Shown piece after piece: positions 18,006-29,582 of a DNA stretch of 64,000 nt (its first letter is position 1; each line of letters opens with the position of its first letter). The stretch is from Serpentinimonas maccroryi (GTDB taxonomy: Bacteria; Pseudomonadota; Gammaproteobacteria; Burkholderiales; Burkholderiaceae_C): assembly GCF_000828915.1 (NCBI RefSeq), contig NZ_AP014569.1:1922001-1986000 (forward strand), read 5' to 3'. Both the position numbers and the translations under genes were made by a program. The notes below the pieces were generated by a model. The model was given only the letters and a program-made list of their open reading frames with translations. It made no database searches and was not told the DNA's origin.

Positions 18006-18235
18006 GAGCGAATTAAAAAAAGAAGGTCAAACCAGGGACAAAGGAGGAACTTTAGGGGCACCAACCCGCCACGGCGTCAGTTTCGCATCAGGCTGGCGGC
18101 ACAGGTGCATGATACAGTGTGGCTTTCGTGTGTCCTATGGCCTGTTGCACCGTAACCGTGGCCGATTTACATGCCCACGCTACCTTGCCCTCAGGGCGGA
18201 CGTGTTGTGTTTGACTCTTACAGAGAGCGCTTTTC

Positions 18236-19399
<1,164 letters not shown>

Positions 19400-19437
19400 G
19401 CGCCTCAACCATTGCAGCGCGCACAAGGAAACGCACC

Positions 19438-20331
19438 ATGTCTATCCTGATCAACCAAGACACCAAGGTCATCACCCAAGGCATTACCGGCAAGACCGGT
19501 CAATTCCACACCGAAAAGTGCCAAGAATACGCCAACGGCAAGCAGTGCTTCGTCGCCGGCGTGAACCCCAAAAAAGCCGGCGAGCGCATCTTTAACATCC
19601 CCATCTACGCCAGCGTCAAAGAGGCCGCCGCCCAAACCGGCGCCACCGTGTCTGTGATCTACGTGCCGCCTGCCGGCGCCGCCGACGCCATCTGGGAAGC
19701 GGTCGAGGCCGACCTCGATCTGGCGATCTGCATCACCGAAGGCATTCCGGTGCGCGACATGCTCATGGTGCGCAACAAAATGAAGGCCAAAGTGGCCGCC
19801 GGCGGCAAAGAAACGCTGCTGCTGGGCCCCAACTGCCCAGGCCTGATCACGCCCGACGAAATCAAGATCGGCATCATGCCCGGTCACATCCACCGCAAGG
19901 GGCGCATCGGCGTCGTCAGCCGTTCGGGCACCCTGACCTACGAAGCGGTGGCGCAGCTGACCGAAATCGGCCTGGGCCAGAGCAGCGCCGTGGGCATCGG
20001 CGGCGACCCGATCAACGGCCTCAAGCACATCGACGTCATGCGCCTCTTTAACGACGACCCCGACACCGACGCCGTGATCATGATCGGCGAGATCGGCGGC
20101 CCCGATGAGGCCGAGGCGGCGCTGTGGTGCAAGCAGCACATGAAAAAGCCGGTGGTGGGCTTTATCGCCGGCGTCACCGCGCCCGCCGGCAAGCGCATGG
20201 GCCACGCCGGCGCGCTGATCGCGGGTGGCGCCGACACCGCCGACGCCAAGCTGGCGATCATGGAAGAATGCGGCTTCACCATCACGCGCAACCCCTCCGA
20301 AATGGCGCGCCTGCTCAAGCGCCTGCTCTGA
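19438..20331 (+). CDS. sucD: Succinyl-CoA ligase, ADP-forming, alpha subunit
   Basis: 297 residues from the ATG at 19438, which has AAGGAA eight bases upstream. The start fits the family ([20 protein letters not shown]). KSGTLTYE-type CoA loop: [20 protein letters not shown]. The phosphorylated histidine lies in [20 protein letters not shown] is conserved. A longer reading into sucC is a frame artefact. It forms an operon with sucC. Confidence 0.97.
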   Translation: MSILINQDTKVITQGITGKTGQFHTEKCQEYANGKQCFVAGVNPKKAGERIFNIPIYASVKEAAAQTGATVSVIYVPPAGAADAIWEAVEADLDLAICITEGIPVRDMLMVRNKMKAKVAAGGKETLLLGPNCPGLITPDEIKIGIMPGHIHRKGRIGVVSRSGTLTYEAVAQLTEIGLGQSSAVGIGGDPINGLKHIDVMRLFNDDPDTDAVIMIGEIGGPDEAEAALWCKQHMKKPVVGFIAGVTAPAGKRMGHAGALIAGGADTADAKLAIMEECGFTITRNPSEMARLLKRLL

Positions 20332-20383
20332 GAGGCTGAGTTGGCGTAGCATGGGGGGTTGAAATGCCAGACGCAACCCCACC

Positions 20384-21001
20384 ATGCCCACCCTGAGCAT
20401 CCGCCTCGATGGCGCTGCGCCCTTGCTGGTGCGGCTCGAGCGGCCCCGCACCACGCTGGGCCGCCGCCCCTACAACGACATCGTCGTCGATAGCCTCGCC
20501 GTGAGCGGCGAGCACGCGGTGTTCGTTCTGCACCCCGACGGCGTCGAACTGATCGACCTGCACAGCACCAACGGCACCTACGTCAACGGCCACGCCATCA
20601 ACAGCGTGCGCTTGGGGCCCGAAGACCTGATCGAAATCGGCCGCTGCCAGATGCGCCTAGGGTGTGAAGACTTGGCGGCGGTGGCACCCAAGCCTGGTTC
20701 TGAGGCGGCTGCGGTGGTGGCGGCGCCCGCACCAGCCCAGCGGGCGCGCTTGCGCGTGCTAAGCGGCCCTGCAGCGGGCAAAGAAATGGCGCTCGAAAAA
20801 CCCACCACCACCTTGGGCAAACCGGGGCTGGCGGTGGCCGCCATCACCCGTCTGCCCGATTCGAGCTTTGCCCTCACCTGGGTGGATGGCGCGCCCGCCG
20901 TGCTCAACGGCCACACGCTGGGCCAGCGGCAGGCCAAGGCGCTGACGCACCACGACCGCCTGTGCATCGCCGGCATCGAGATGGAGTTCTTGCTCGATTG
21001 A
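20384..21001 (+). CDS. FHA-domain protein
   Basis: 205 residues with two forkhead-associated domains. The first (about 1-90) keeps the phosphothreonine-binding core: GRRPYNDIVVDS, VSGEHAVF and STNGTYVNGH. The second (about 115-200, LRVLSGPAAGKEMALEKPTT onward) has lost the Ser-His and Asn pair and may be structural. An Ala/Pro-rich linker lies between. It binds phosphorylated partners in the cytosol; no kinase is nearby, so its partner is unknown. It starts 52 bases after sucD and is convergent with pyrF (11 bases between stops). Confidence 0.88.
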   Translation: MPTLSIRLDGAAPLLVRLERPRTTLGRRPYNDIVVDSLAVSGEHAVFVLHPDGVELIDLHSTNGTYVNGHAINSVRLGPEDLIEIGRCQMRLGCEDLAAVAPKPGSEAAAVVAAPAPAQRARLRVLSGPAAGKEMALEKPTTTLGKPGLAVAAITRLPDSSFALTWVDGAPAVLNGHTLGQRQAKALTHHDRLCIAGIEMEFLLD

Positions 21002-21012
21002 GTGGTGTTGGA

Positions 21013-21864
21013 CTAACCCAGCCCCAACGGCCGGGCCGCCTGCAGCAGCGCGCGCGTGCGCTCGGCCTCGCGTCGCGCGGCCACGGCAAAATCGTCGCCG
21101 GCGCTGGCGTACAGAATGGCGCGCGATGAGTTGACGGCGATCAGCGCTTGGCTGCGGCTGGCGTCGCCGCGCCAGCCAGCACGCACCGTGGCGGCGGCGT
21201 CGCCGCCCTGCGCGCCCACACCGGGAATGAGCAGCGGCAGCGTCGGCGCCAAGGCACGCACGCGCTCGATCTCTTGCGGGTAGGTGGCGCCCACCACCAG
21301 CCCGAGCTGCCCGCTGAGGTTCCATGGCCCCTGCGCCAAACTAGCGATGTGTTCGTACAACAGCGGCTTCCCGGGCAGATCGGCCAAGCGCTGGTTTTGC
21401 AGCTCGTCGCCGCCGGGGTTGCTGGTGCGGCAGAGCAAAAACACGCCCTTGCCGGGGTAGTGCAGGTAGGGCTGAATGGAGTCGAAGCCCATGAAGGGCG
21501 ACAGCGTCACGGCGTCGGCGCCGTAGCGCTCGAAGGCTTCGCGTGCGTACTGCTCGGCGGTGCTGCCGATGTCGCCGCGTTTGGCGTCGAGGATGATGGG
21601 CACGTGCGGCGCCGCCACGCGGATGTGCGCCAGCAGGTGTTCGAGCTGGTCTTCGGCGCGGTGCGCGGCAAAGTAGGCGATCTGCGGCTTGAAGGCCAGC
21701 GCTAGGTCGGCGGTGGCATCAACGATGGCGGCGCAAAAGTCGTAAATGCGCGCCGGGTCGCCGCGCCAAGCGTGCGGAAAGCGCGCCGGGTCGGGGTCTA
21801 GGCCCACGCACAGCAGCGACTGGTGGCGGCGCTCGGCCGCATGCAGCATCTCGACGAAGTTCAT
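21013..21864 (-). CDS. pyrF: Orotidine 5'-phosphate decarboxylase, type 2
   Basis: 283 residues from the ATG at 21864 ([20 protein letters not shown]). It makes UMP from OMP. The catalytic Asp-Lys-Asp segment is [16 protein letters not shown]. The opening [25 protein letters not shown] and the phosphate loop [11 protein letters not shown] fit the long type 2 family. A start at 21918 would add 18 residues unlike the family. It is divergent from the amidotransferase gene across 83 bases. Confidence 0.94.
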   Translation of the reverse strand: MNFVEMLHAAERRHQSLLCVGLDPDPARFPHAWRGDPARIYDFCAAIVDATADLALAFKPQIAYFAAHRAEDQLEHLLAHIRVAAPHVPIILDAKRGDIGSTAEQYAREAFERYGADAVTLSPFMGFDSIQPYLHYPGKGVFLLCRTSNPGGDELQNQRLADLPGKPLLYEHIASLAQGPWNLSGQLGLVVGATYPQEIERVRALAPTLPLLIPGVGAQGGDAAATVRAGWRGDASRSQALIAVNSSRAILYASAGDDFAVAARREAERTRALLQAARPLGLG

Positions 21865-21947
21865 GCCTGCGATTGTAGGCGCGCCGCTTGGCGTGCAGGC
21901 GCGATTGCCGTCGTGCACCCTAGCGCGCCGTGCTACGCTACACGCCT

Positions 21948-22718
21948 ATGTGCCAACTGCTCGGACTCAACTGCGCCACCCCGACCGACGCCCAATTCAG
22001 CTTCAGCGGCCTGCAGCGCCGCGGCGGCGCCACCGACCACCACGGCGACGGTTGGGGCATCGCCTTTTTCGAGGGCAAGGGGCTGCGCCTGTTTGTGGAT
22101 TGCGAAAGCGCCGCGCACTCGCCCATGGCCAATTTTTTGCGCCAGTACCCGCTCAAGAGCACGCACATCATCGCCCACGTGCGCAAAGCCACCGAAGGCG
22201 CGGTGCGGCTGGAAAACACGCACCCTTTTTGCCGCGTGCTCTGGGGCCGGCACTGGGTGTTTGCGCACAACGGCGACCTGAAGGACTACCGCCCGCACCT
22301 GCACAGCCACTTTCACCCCGTGGGCGACACCGACAGCGAGCGCGCTTTTTGCTGGCTGCTGCAAGAGCTGGCCAAATCCCACGCCAGCCTGCCCAGCGTG
22401 CCCGAGCTCACGCTCACGCTGCGCGAGCTGCTGCCCCAGGTGCGGCGCCACGGCAGCTTCAACTTTTTGCTCTCCAACGGCCAGGCGCTGTGGGCGCACT
22501 GCAGCACGCAGCTGCACTACCTGGTGCGCCAGCACCCCTTCGCCCACGCCACCCTGATGGACGAGGACTGGACCGTGAACTTTGCCGAAGTCAACCAGCC
22601 CGGCGACCGCGCCGCCGTGGTCGTGACCACGCCGCTGACGCGCGACGAACGCTGGACCGCGTTTGCCGCCGGCGAGCTCAAGGTGTTTGTCGATGGCTTG
22701 CCGCTGGACGGGGTCTGA
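21948..22718 (+). CDS. YafJ-type class II glutamine amidotransferase
   Basis: 256 residues. The start at 21948 places Cys at position 2 (MCQLLGLNC), as needed for an N-terminal nucleophile amidohydrolase; an earlier in-frame ATG at 21930 would bury it. RRGGATDHHGDGWGIAFF, HVRKATEG and FAHNGDLKDY are glutaminase motifs. No synthetase or isomerase domain follows, so the protein is a stand-alone glutaminase-type domain, as in YafJ. The acceptor reaction is unknown. Confidence 0.88.
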   Translation: MCQLLGLNCATPTDAQFSFSGLQRRGGATDHHGDGWGIAFFEGKGLRLFVDCESAAHSPMANFLRQYPLKSTHIIAHVRKATEGAVRLENTHPFCRVLWGRHWVFAHNGDLKDYRPHLHSHFHPVGDTDSERAFCWLLQELAKSHASLPSVPELTLTLRELLPQVRRHGSFNFLLSNGQALWAHCSTQLHYLVRQHPFAHATLMDEDWTVNFAEVNQPGDRAAVVVTTPLTRDERWTAFAAGELKVFVDGLPLDGV

Positions 22719-22758
22719 ACCGCAGTACCGTGCGGGCCCAGCACCACAGCGCCCGCCC

Positions 22759-22794
22759 TACCCCAGCGCCTACCCCGGCGCCTACCCCAGCGCC
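22759..22794. repeat. 12-base tandem repeat across the gshB stop
   Basis: Three copies of TACCCCAGCGCC, the middle one with a single A-to-G change. On the minus strand the gshB TAG stop lies in the first copies read, so the remaining copies are just past the gene end. Copy change would alter the C-terminus little. Confidence 0.8.
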
Positions 22795-23741
22795 TGCTCG
22801 AGCGCATCGACAAAGCGCGCCGCCACGTCGAAGCCGGTTTGATCGGTGATTTCCTGAAAGCAGGTCGGGCTGGTGACGTTGATTTCGGTCACGCAGTCAC
22901 CGATCACATCCAGGCCCACCAGCAACAAGCCGCGCGCCGCCAGCTGCGGGCCGATGGCGCGGGCCAGCGCCCAGTCGCGCTCGCTCAGGGGCTGCGCCAC
23001 GCCTTTGCCGCCGGCGGCCAGGTTGCCGCGCACCTCGCCGCCTTGTGGGATGCGCGCCAAACAAAAGGGCACCGCCTCGCCGCCGATCAGCAGCACGCGC
23101 TTGTCGCCCTGGGCGATTTCGGGCAAAAAGCGCTGCACCATCACCGTGCACTGGCCGTGGCGGTTCAGGGTTTCGATGATGACACCGAGGTTGAGCCCGT
23201 CGGGGCCGACGCGGAAAATCCCCATGCCGCCCATGCCGTCGAGCGGCTTCAAGATGATGTCGCGCTGCTCGGCGTGAAAGGCGCGGATGGCCGCGGCAGA
23301 GCGCGTCACCAGCGTGGGCGGGGCGTACTGGGCAAACTCCAGCAGCGCCAGCTTTTCTGGGTGTTCGCGCAGCGCCTGCGGCCGGTTGAACACGCGCGCG
23401 CCCTCGCGCTCGGCTTGCTGCAGCAGGTGCGTGGCGTAGAAGTACTCGCTGTCAAAGGGCGGGTCGGCGCGCATCAGCACGGCGTCGAAGTCGCGCAGCG
23501 CCAGCGCGCTGCGGGCACCCACCCGGTACCAGTCGCTCGGGTGGCCGGTGAGCTCGAGGGCTTGCGCCCACGCCTGCACCGGGCCGCCGCTTTGCCAGTG
23601 CAGATCGGCCGCTGTGCACACCGCCAACTCGTGCCCGCGGCGCTGGCATTCGCGCAGCATGGCAAAGGTGCTGTCCTTGGCGATCTTGAAGCCGGCCAGC
23701 GCGTCGGCCACGCACAGCAGCCGCCGGGGCTGCGCACGCAT
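22782..23741 (-). CDS. gshB: Glutathione synthetase
   Basis: 319 residues. An ATP-grasp enzyme that adds glycine to gamma-glutamylcysteine. MRADPPFDSEYFYATHLL, KPLDGMGGMGIFRV, RFLPEIAQGDKRVLLIGGEA and INVTSPTCFQEI are GshB signatures. It starts on the last base of the gshA stop (TGATG), so the two are translationally coupled. The stop codon sits inside a threefold 12-base tandem repeat (22759-22794). Confidence 0.95.
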   Translation of the reverse strand: MRAQPRRLLCVADALAGFKIAKDSTFAMLRECQRRGHELAVCTAADLHWQSGGPVQAWAQALELTGHPSDWYRVGARSALALRDFDAVLMRADPPFDSEYFYATHLLQQAEREGARVFNRPQALREHPEKLALLEFAQYAPPTLVTRSAAAIRAFHAEQRDIILKPLDGMGGMGIFRVGPDGLNLGVIIETLNRHGQCTVMVQRFLPEIAQGDKRVLLIGGEAVPFCLARIPQGGEVRGNLAAGGKGVAQPLSERDWALARAIGPQLAARGLLLVGLDVIGDCVTEINVTSPTCFQEITDQTGFDVAARFVDALEQALG

Positions 23742-25036
23742 CAGTCGAGCTCCTCGGCCATGGGGTCGGTGGCTTCGAGCTCGTAACTCGCCGCCAGCAT
23801 CGCCAGCCGGGCGATCACGCCATAGAGGTAGAAGCGATTGGGCACGCTGGCCCCCGGCTTTTGCCCCGGCTGGGGCTGCTGCGCGCTTTTCTCGAAGGCC
23901 AGCGGTGCAAAGCTGGAACCGGGAGCGTTGAGGTTTTCGTCGGTGCCGCGCTCGGCGTGCACGCGGTAAAAACCGCCCACCACGTAGCGGTCCATCATAT
24001 AGACCACCGGCTCGGCCACGGCGTCGTTGACGCGCTCGTGCGTCAGCACGCCTTCTTGAATGATCACGTCCGAGACCGGCTGGCCGTCTTTGATCACCGC
24101 CATCTTGTTCTTGGTCTTGCGGTTGAGGTCGGACAGATCAGAGGCGTCGCGCACCGTCATCACGCCCATGCCGTAGGTGCCGTTGTCGGCCTTGACGATG
24201 ACGAAGGGCTTCTCGCGGATGCCGTATTCTTTGAACTTCTTTTTGATTTTGCCCAGCAGCGCATCGACGTTGCTCTGCAGGCACTCCATCCCGGTGCCTT
24301 CGGCAAAATTGACCTGCCCGCAGTGGTTGAAGAGCGGGTTGATGAGCCACGGGTCCATGCCCAGCAGCTTGCCAAAGCGCTTGGCCACCGCTTCGTAGGC
24401 GGCAAAGTGCTGGCTTTTTTTGCGCACATGCCAGCCGGCGTGCAGCGGCGGCAACAGGTACTGCTCGTGCAAGTCTTCCAAAATGCCGGGCACGCCGGCG
24501 CTCAGGTCGTTGTTGAGCAGCACCGTGCAGGGGTCGAAGTGCTTGAGCCCGACACGCTTGCCCTGGCGCAGCAGCGGCTCGATGCGCACCTGCTCGCCGT
24601 TGGGCAGGTCGATGGTCACGGGCGCTTTGAGCTCGGGGCTGAGCGAACCCAGACGCACATTGAGGCCGGCCTGATAAAAGATTTTCTGCAGCTGCGCCAC
24701 GTTCATCAGGTAGAACATGTTGCGCGTGTGGTTTTCGGGCACCAGCAGCAGGTTTTTGGCCTCGGGGCAGATTTTTTCGATCGCCGCCATCGCCGCCTGC
24801 ACCGCCAGCGGCAGCATCTCGGGCGTGAGGTTGTTCCAGCCGCCCGGGAACAGGTTGGTGTCCACCGGTGCCAGTTTGAAGCCGGCGTTGCGGATATCGA
24901 CCGAACTGTAAAACGGCGGCGTGTGCTCCATCCACTCGAGCCGGAACCAGCGCTCGATCACGGGGGTGGACTCGAGCACGCGCTGCTCGAGCTCGTTGAT
25001 GGGGCCGGTCAGGGCAGTGACTAGATGAGGAACCAT
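23741..25036 (-). CDS. gshA: Glutamate-cysteine ligase, short proteobacterial type
   Basis: 431 residues, matching the GshA family found in betaproteobacteria and acidithiobacilli rather than the E. coli enzyme. It makes gamma-glutamylcysteine, the first step to glutathione. VDTNLFPGGWNNLTPEM, LVPENHTRNMFYLMN, HAGWHVRKKSQHFAAYE, VKADNGTYGMGVMTV and GFYRVHAERGTDENLN are conserved. It begins 25 bases after the adjoining chemoreceptor gene ends, and is coupled to gshB by a one-base overlap. Confidence 0.92.
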   Translation of the reverse strand: MVPHLVTALTGPINELEQRVLESTPVIERWFRLEWMEHTPPFYSSVDIRNAGFKLAPVDTNLFPGGWNNLTPEMLPLAVQAAMAAIEKICPEAKNLLLVPENHTRNMFYLMNVAQLQKIFYQAGLNVRLGSLSPELKAPVTIDLPNGEQVRIEPLLRQGKRVGLKHFDPCTVLLNNDLSAGVPGILEDLHEQYLLPPLHAGWHVRKKSQHFAAYEAVAKRFGKLLGMDPWLINPLFNHCGQVNFAEGTGMECLQSNVDALLGKIKKKFKEYGIREKPFVIVKADNGTYGMGVMTVRDASDLSDLNRKTKNKMAVIKDGQPVSDVIIQEGVLTHERVNDAVAEPVVYMMDRYVVGGFYRVHAERGTDENLNAPGSSFAPLAFEKSAQQPQPGQKPGASVPNRFYLYGVIARLAMLAASYELEATDPMAEELD

Positions 25037-25061
25037 GGCCCGACTTTAACCCATCAAGGCT

Positions 25062-26993
25062 TCAAAAACTCTCCCACTCGCCCTCGGTGTTGTTGGCCGC
25101 TTTGGGGCTGGCTTTGGCGCTGTTGCGGTTGGGCAAGGCCTTGGGGGCCAACGGGGCAGGTTGGGCTGGGCTGCGGGCCGGCGCTGAGGCCTGGGCTTTG
25201 GCAGCGGCCGGCGCAGCTGCGGGCAGCGCCTTGGCCGAGGCGCTCGGGTGCGCTTGCGGCTTGGGCAACGGTGTGGCTTTGGCGGGCTTGGATGCCGGCG
25301 CTGTGCTGCGTGCTCCAAACTGTGCCGAGGTGGCCTGAGCCCGGGCTTGGGTGGCGGGCGCAAGGCCCCCTCCTTTAGGCGCCAGGGCGCGTGTTTGGTC
25401 CGCTGGGCCGCTGACGGCGCCGGTGCGGAAGGAGCCGATCGCCTCAGCCAAGCGCCCGGCCTGGTCGCGCAGGCTCTCGGCGGCGGCGGCGCTTTGCTCG
25501 ACCAGCGCGGCGTTTTGCTGCGTCATCTGGTCGAGTTGGTTCACCGCCACGTTGACCTGGCCGATGCCCTCGCTCTGCTCGGCCGCTGCGGCCGTGATCT
25601 CGCCGATGATGTCGCTCACGCGCTGCACGCTGGTGACGATCTCTTGCATGGTCTCGCCAGCCTCTTGCACCAAGCGGCTGCCGCTGCCCACCTTTTCGAC
25701 GCTGGCGCCGATCAGAGCCTTGATCTCTTTGGCGGCTTCGGCGCTGCGCCCGGCCAGGCTGCGCACCTCAGAGGCCACCACGGCAAAGCCGCGCCCTTGC
25801 TCGCCCGCCCGCGCCGCCTCCACCGCGGCGTTGAGCGCCAAAATGTTGGTCTGGAACGCGATGCCATCGATGACACCGATGATGTCGGAGATTTTTTGGC
25901 TGCTGGCGCTGATGTCGTTCATGGTGTGCACCACCTGCCCCACCACCGCGCCGCCTTTTTGTGCCACTTGCGCCGCGCTGGCTGCCAACTGGTTGGCTTG
26001 GCGCGCCGAATCCGCTGTCTGCTTGACCGTGGCCGTGAGCTGCTCCATGCTGGAGGCGGTTTCTTCGAGGTTGCTGGCGGCTTGCTCGGTGCGCCGGCTC
26101 AAGTCTTGGTTGCCGTTGGCGATTTCTTCGGATGCGGTTCCAATGCTGTCGTTGGCCTGGCGCACTTTGCCAACGATGTCGAGCAAAGACACCTTCATGG
26201 CTGCCAATGCCCGCAACAAATCGCCCAGCTCATCGGTGCGGTTGCTGGTTACGCTGCGCGTCAAATCCCCTTGGGCCACCGCTTGCGCCAACTCCACCGC
26301 TTGTTGAATCGGGGCGCCGATCGAGCGCCCGATGCGCCACGCCAACAGCACAGAAATGAGCAGAGCCGCCACAAAAAGCACCCCAACCAACAGGTACAGG
26401 GCTCGGAATTCGGCCTGAATCTGCGCCTGCAACGCCGCCATCGACGCCAACTCACCATCGACCAGCGCCTGCGTGACCTCCACGTAGCGGTTGGTGACGG
26501 GCAAAAACTGGCTCTCGATCAGCGCCCGTGCGGCGGCATCGTCGCCGGCGGCCTTGAGCTGGTTGACGGCATCGCGGGCAGCCAGCCACTGCGTGCGCAC
26601 TTCGCCCACCACGCCGGCGCGCTGCAGCGAGTCGGCTTCTCCCTCAGCCAGTGCCAAGAATTCCGTTTGGGTGGCGGTGGTGTCGCGCGAGGTTTGGGCC
26701 ATGGCAGCGCGAAAAAACTCGAGCACCTCGGTGCCCGGCGACACTGCCACCGCCAGCGAGCGTGCTGAATTTTGGCGTATGTGGGCCAGCCATTCACTGG
26801 CCAGCTCCAGCTTGCTGGCTTTGACCCGCATTTGCTGGCTCAAGTCACGCACCTGCTCTGCCTTCCAGGCCGTAGCAGCCAAAACCACTGCAAACAGCAG
26901 CAAAATACCAGCAAAAGCACCATTCAGGCGCCGCTGCACCGTGCCCAACAGGCCGCGGGATTGCAGCTCGGCTGCGTAAGCGTTTTGAGACAT
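25062..26993 (-). CDS. Methyl-accepting chemotaxis protein with tethering pentapeptide
   Basis: 643 residues. Membrane helices at about 27-46 and 193-216 bracket a periplasmic sensing domain of about 145 residues of four-helix-bundle type. A HAMP domain follows (to about 270) and then the signalling domain, with the hairpin tip [20 protein letters not shown] and [20 protein letters not shown]. The tail after residue 540 is Ala/Pro/Lys rich and ends [15 protein letters not shown] resembles the NWETF tether for CheR/CheB, so this receptor can probably recruit adaptation enzymes. Third gene of the cheW-mcp-mcp run, 45 bases after its neighbour. Ligand unknown. Confidence 0.93.
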   Translation of the reverse strand: MSQNAYAAELQSRGLLGTVQRRLNGAFAGILLLFAVVLAATAWKAEQVRDLSQQMRVKASKLELASEWLAHIRQNSARSLAVAVSPGTEVLEFFRAAMAQTSRDTTATQTEFLALAEGEADSLQRAGVVGEVRTQWLAARDAVNQLKAAGDDAAARALIESQFLPVTNRYVEVTQALVDGELASMAALQAQIQAEFRALYLLVGVLFVAALLISVLLAWRIGRSIGAPIQQAVELAQAVAQGDLTRSVTSNRTDELGDLLRALAAMKVSLLDIVGKVRQANDSIGTASEEIANGNQDLSRRTEQAASNLEETASSMEQLTATVKQTADSARQANQLAASAAQVAQKGGAVVGQVVHTMNDISASSQKISDIIGVIDGIAFQTNILALNAAVEAARAGEQGRGFAVVASEVRSLAGRSAEAAKEIKALIGASVEKVGSGSRLVQEAGETMQEIVTSVQRVSDIIGEITAAAAEQSEGIGQVNVAVNQLDQMTQQNAALVEQSAAAAESLRDQAGRLAEAIGSFRTGAVSGPADQTRALAPKGGGLAPATQARAQATSAQFGARSTAPASKPAKATPLPKPQAHPSASAKALPAAAPAAAKAQASAPARSPAQPAPLAPKALPNRNSAKASPKAANNTEGEWESF

Positions 26994-27038
26994 CTAAAAA
27001 TCCTCGACGTTATAAATAGATAGCAACTCCGCCCTAGC

Positions 27039-28364
27039 TCACCGCCCAGGCATGGTCAAGCGCCGCTCTGCGCCCTGGTAGCCCGAGGCTTTTCCATGCC
27101 CGCGGGTCGCGGTGCGCTGCAGCGGCGGGTGGCCGGGGTGCGCGGCGTCTTGCAAACGAAATACCGCCACCAGCTCGCTCAAGCGCTGCGCCTGGTCGCT
27201 CAAGGCTTGGGCGGCTGCGGCGCTTTGCTCGACCAAAGCGGCGTTTTGCTGTGTCATCTGGTCGAGCTGGGCCACTGCGCCGTTGACCGACGACAGGCCG
27301 CTGGCCTGCTCGCCGCTGGCGCTGCTGATCTCGGTGATGAAAGCCGAGACCTTGTGCGCGTTGGCCACGATTTCGCGGATGTTGGTGCCGGCTTGGTGCA
27401 CCAGCTTGGAGCCGGCTGCAACGGTTTCGACGCTGGCTCCTATGAGCTGCTTGATCTCGCGCGCTGCTGCCGCGCTGCGCCCGGCCAGCGAGCGCACCTC
27501 GGTGGCCACCACGGCAAAACCACGGCCAGCCTCGCCAGCGCGTGCCGCCTCTACTGCCGCATTCAGGGCCAAGATGTTGGTCTGGAAGGCAATGCCGTCG
27601 ATCACGCCGATGATGTCGTGTATCTTCTGGCTGCTTTGGTTGATTGCATCCATGGTGCGCACCACCTGGCCCACCACCTCTCCGCCCCGTTCGGCCACGC
27701 TGGCATTGTCCTGCGCCAAACCCAGGGCCGACTGCGCCGCCTGGCTCGATTGCTGCCCAGCTACTGTGATCTGATCCATGCTGCTGGCGGTTTGCTGCAG
27801 GTTGCTGGCCGTCTGCTCGGTGCGCTGGCTCAGGTCCTGGTTGCCGCTGGCGATCTCGCTGCTGGCTTGGTGGATGCTCTCGGCCGCCTGGCGCACCTCG
27901 CCCACCGTGCGCGCCAGCGAGGCCTGCATGTCGGCGAGGTTGCGCATGAGCTCGGCGATTTCGTCGCGCCCGTTCAGGTCGGGTGTGGTGCTCAGGTCGC
28001 CGCGGGCAATCGCCACCGCCAGCCCCTGCGCCTGCTCCAGCGGCCGCGTGATGCTCACCATATTGAGCAGGGTCGAGGGCATGACCACCAGCACGGCCAA
28101 GCACAAAACACCCAAAAACAACCACAGCGCCCAGCTGGCGCTGCTGGCCGCCTCGGCCGCAAGCAGCTCGAGCGCCGCGCGTGCCTGCTCGGTCTGCGCG
28201 CCTTGCTGAGCCAGTTGCAGCAGCTCGTTTTGCACGCCGATCAGGCTCTGAATACCCCACCAACCAGCCGCCCCCAGCAGCATGAGCAAAGCAAAAACGA
28301 CCCCGATCGCGCCGATCATGCGCAAGCGGATGGAAAACAGGCGCATCAGGGCGGTGCCGTCCAT
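27039..28364 (-). CDS. Methyl-accepting chemotaxis protein, small sensor
   Basis: 441 residues. Membrane helices at about 15-35 and 80-102 enclose only some 45 periplasmic residues, too few for a normal ligand domain, so it may sense in the membrane or through HAMP. The HAMP region (100-160) and signalling domain with [20 protein letters not shown] are standard. The C-terminus lacks a WxxF pentapeptide and may depend on its neighbour for methylation. It starts two bases after cheW. An inner ATG at 28346 is also possible. Confidence 0.92.
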   Translation of the reverse strand: MDGTALMRLFSIRLRMIGAIGVVFALLMLLGAAGWWGIQSLIGVQNELLQLAQQGAQTEQARAALELLAAEAASSASWALWLFLGVLCLAVLVVMPSTLLNMVSITRPLEQAQGLAVAIARGDLSTTPDLNGRDEIAELMRNLADMQASLARTVGEVRQAAESIHQASSEIASGNQDLSQRTEQTASNLQQTASSMDQITVAGQQSSQAAQSALGLAQDNASVAERGGEVVGQVVRTMDAINQSSQKIHDIIGVIDGIAFQTNILALNAAVEAARAGEAGRGFAVVATEVRSLAGRSAAAAREIKQLIGASVETVAAGSKLVHQAGTNIREIVANAHKVSAFITEISSASGEQASGLSSVNGAVAQLDQMTQQNAALVEQSAAAAQALSDQAQRLSELVAVFRLQDAAHPGHPPLQRTATRGHGKASGYQGAERRLTMPGR

Positions 28365-28366
28365 GG

Positions 28367-28879
28367 TCAGGCCCGGCTGTCGATCAGCCCCATGTCGGCG
28401 CTGGCCATCAGGGCTTCGATGTCCATCAAAATCAGCATGCGCTCGCCCACGCTGGCAATGCCGGTGATGAAGGTGGTGTCCACCGCAGCGTTGGCCATCT
28501 CGGGCGCCGGGCGGATCTGGTCGTGCGCCAGTTCCAGCACATCGGAAACCGAATCGACCACCGCGCCCACCACCCGGCCCTTGACGTTGAGCACGATCAC
28601 CACCGTAAAGCTGTTGTATTCGATCTTCTCGCAGCCGAGCTTGATGCGCAGATCGACCACCGGCACAATCACGCCGCGCAGATTGACCACGCCCTTGAGG
28701 TGCGGCGGCGAGTTGGCAATGCGCGTGGGCTCTTCGAACGAGCGGATTTCTTGCACCCGCAGGATGTCGATGCCGTATTCCTCGGCACCGAGCCTAAAAC
28801 TCAGGTATTCGGCGCTGCCGCCAGCGGCACCTGCAGCGCCGCGCTTGGCTTGGGACGGGGATTGCTCAAAGGTATTCAT
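28367..28879 (-). CDS. cheW: Chemotaxis coupling protein CheW
   Basis: 170 residues. It couples receptors to the CheA kinase. The CheW fold shows [20 protein letters not shown], then [18 protein letters not shown] and [13 protein letters not shown]. The start at 28879 has GGAG seven bases upstream; a start at 28924 would add 15 residues without a site. It leads a run with two receptors, but cheA, cheY, cheR and cheB are not in the window, so this is probably an outlying receptor cluster feeding a main chemotaxis array elsewhere. Confidence 0.93.
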   Translation of the reverse strand: MNTFEQSPSQAKRGAAGAAGGSAEYLSFRLGAEEYGIDILRVQEIRSFEEPTRIANSPPHLKGVVNLRGVIVPVVDLRIKLGCEKIEYNSFTVVIVLNVKGRVVGAVVDSVSDVLELAHDQIRPAPEMANAAVDTTFITGIASVGERMLILMDIEALMASADMGLIDSRA

Positions 28880-28958
28880 GCAAACTCCATAAAATGGTGC
28901 AAATATAGCAAAAATTTCTGTCAATTACTGAGCGCCAATCGGGCTTGCGAAAATCGGC

Positions 28959-29504
28959 TCAGGCGTCGTCGAACTCGACCAAGGTGTGCAGGGCCAAGCC
29001 GCTGTCGCGCAAGCGCTGCACGCCCCCCAACCCGGGCAGCGCCACGATCGCCGCACCCTCGAGCACCTGCGCGCCGAGCTTTTCCAGCAGGCGCTTGCCC
29101 GCCAGCATGGTGCCACCGGTGGCGATCAGATCGTCGATCAGCAGCACGCGCTCGCCCTTTTGCACCGCGTCGGTGTGCAGTTCCACGGTGGCGCTGCCGT
29201 ATTCCAGCTCGTAGCTCTCCTGCACGGTGGTGTAGGGCAGTTTGCCCTTTTTGCGGATGGGCACGAAGCCAACGCCCAGCTCGTAGGCCAGCACCGCGCC
29301 GATGATGAAACCGCGTGCGTCCAGCCCCGCCACCACGTCGGGGCGCTGGCCGCGCGCCATGTAGCGGTGCACAAAAACGTCGATCAAGACCCGAAACACC
29401 TTGGGGTCTTGCAGCAACGGCGTGATGTCGCGAAACTGCACCCCGGGGGCCGGCCAGTCGGGCACGGTGCGAATGTGGGCCTTGAGGTAAGCGGAAGTGT
29501 CCAT
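28959..29504 (-). CDS. apt: Adenine phosphoribosyltransferase
   Basis: 181 residues from the ATG at 29504 ([20 protein letters not shown]). It salvages adenine to AMP. The PRPP motif is [27 protein letters not shown] and [20 protein letters not shown] are Apt blocks. Longer readings extending to 29912 cross kdsD on the other strand and are rejected. It is divergent from kdsD across 78 bases and lies 79 bases upstream of cheW. Confidence 0.95.
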   Translation of the reverse strand: MDTSAYLKAHIRTVPDWPAPGVQFRDITPLLQDPKVFRVLIDVFVHRYMARGQRPDVVAGLDARGFIIGAVLAYELGVGFVPIRKKGKLPYTTVQESYELEYGSATVELHTDAVQKGERVLLIDDLIATGGTMLAGKRLLEKLGAQVLEGAAIVALPGLGGVQRLRDSGLALHTLVEFDDA

Positions 29505-29582
29505 CCGACGATTATGAAGCGAAAACCGCAGCCAAACCGATGCGCCAGCGCCTCTTGATTTGCTCTGGTTGATAATCCAAAC

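Noticed and set aside
18006-18235. Exact promoter of sucCD
   Set aside because: Several weak hexamer pairs are possible in the 230-base gap; none stands out enough to report.
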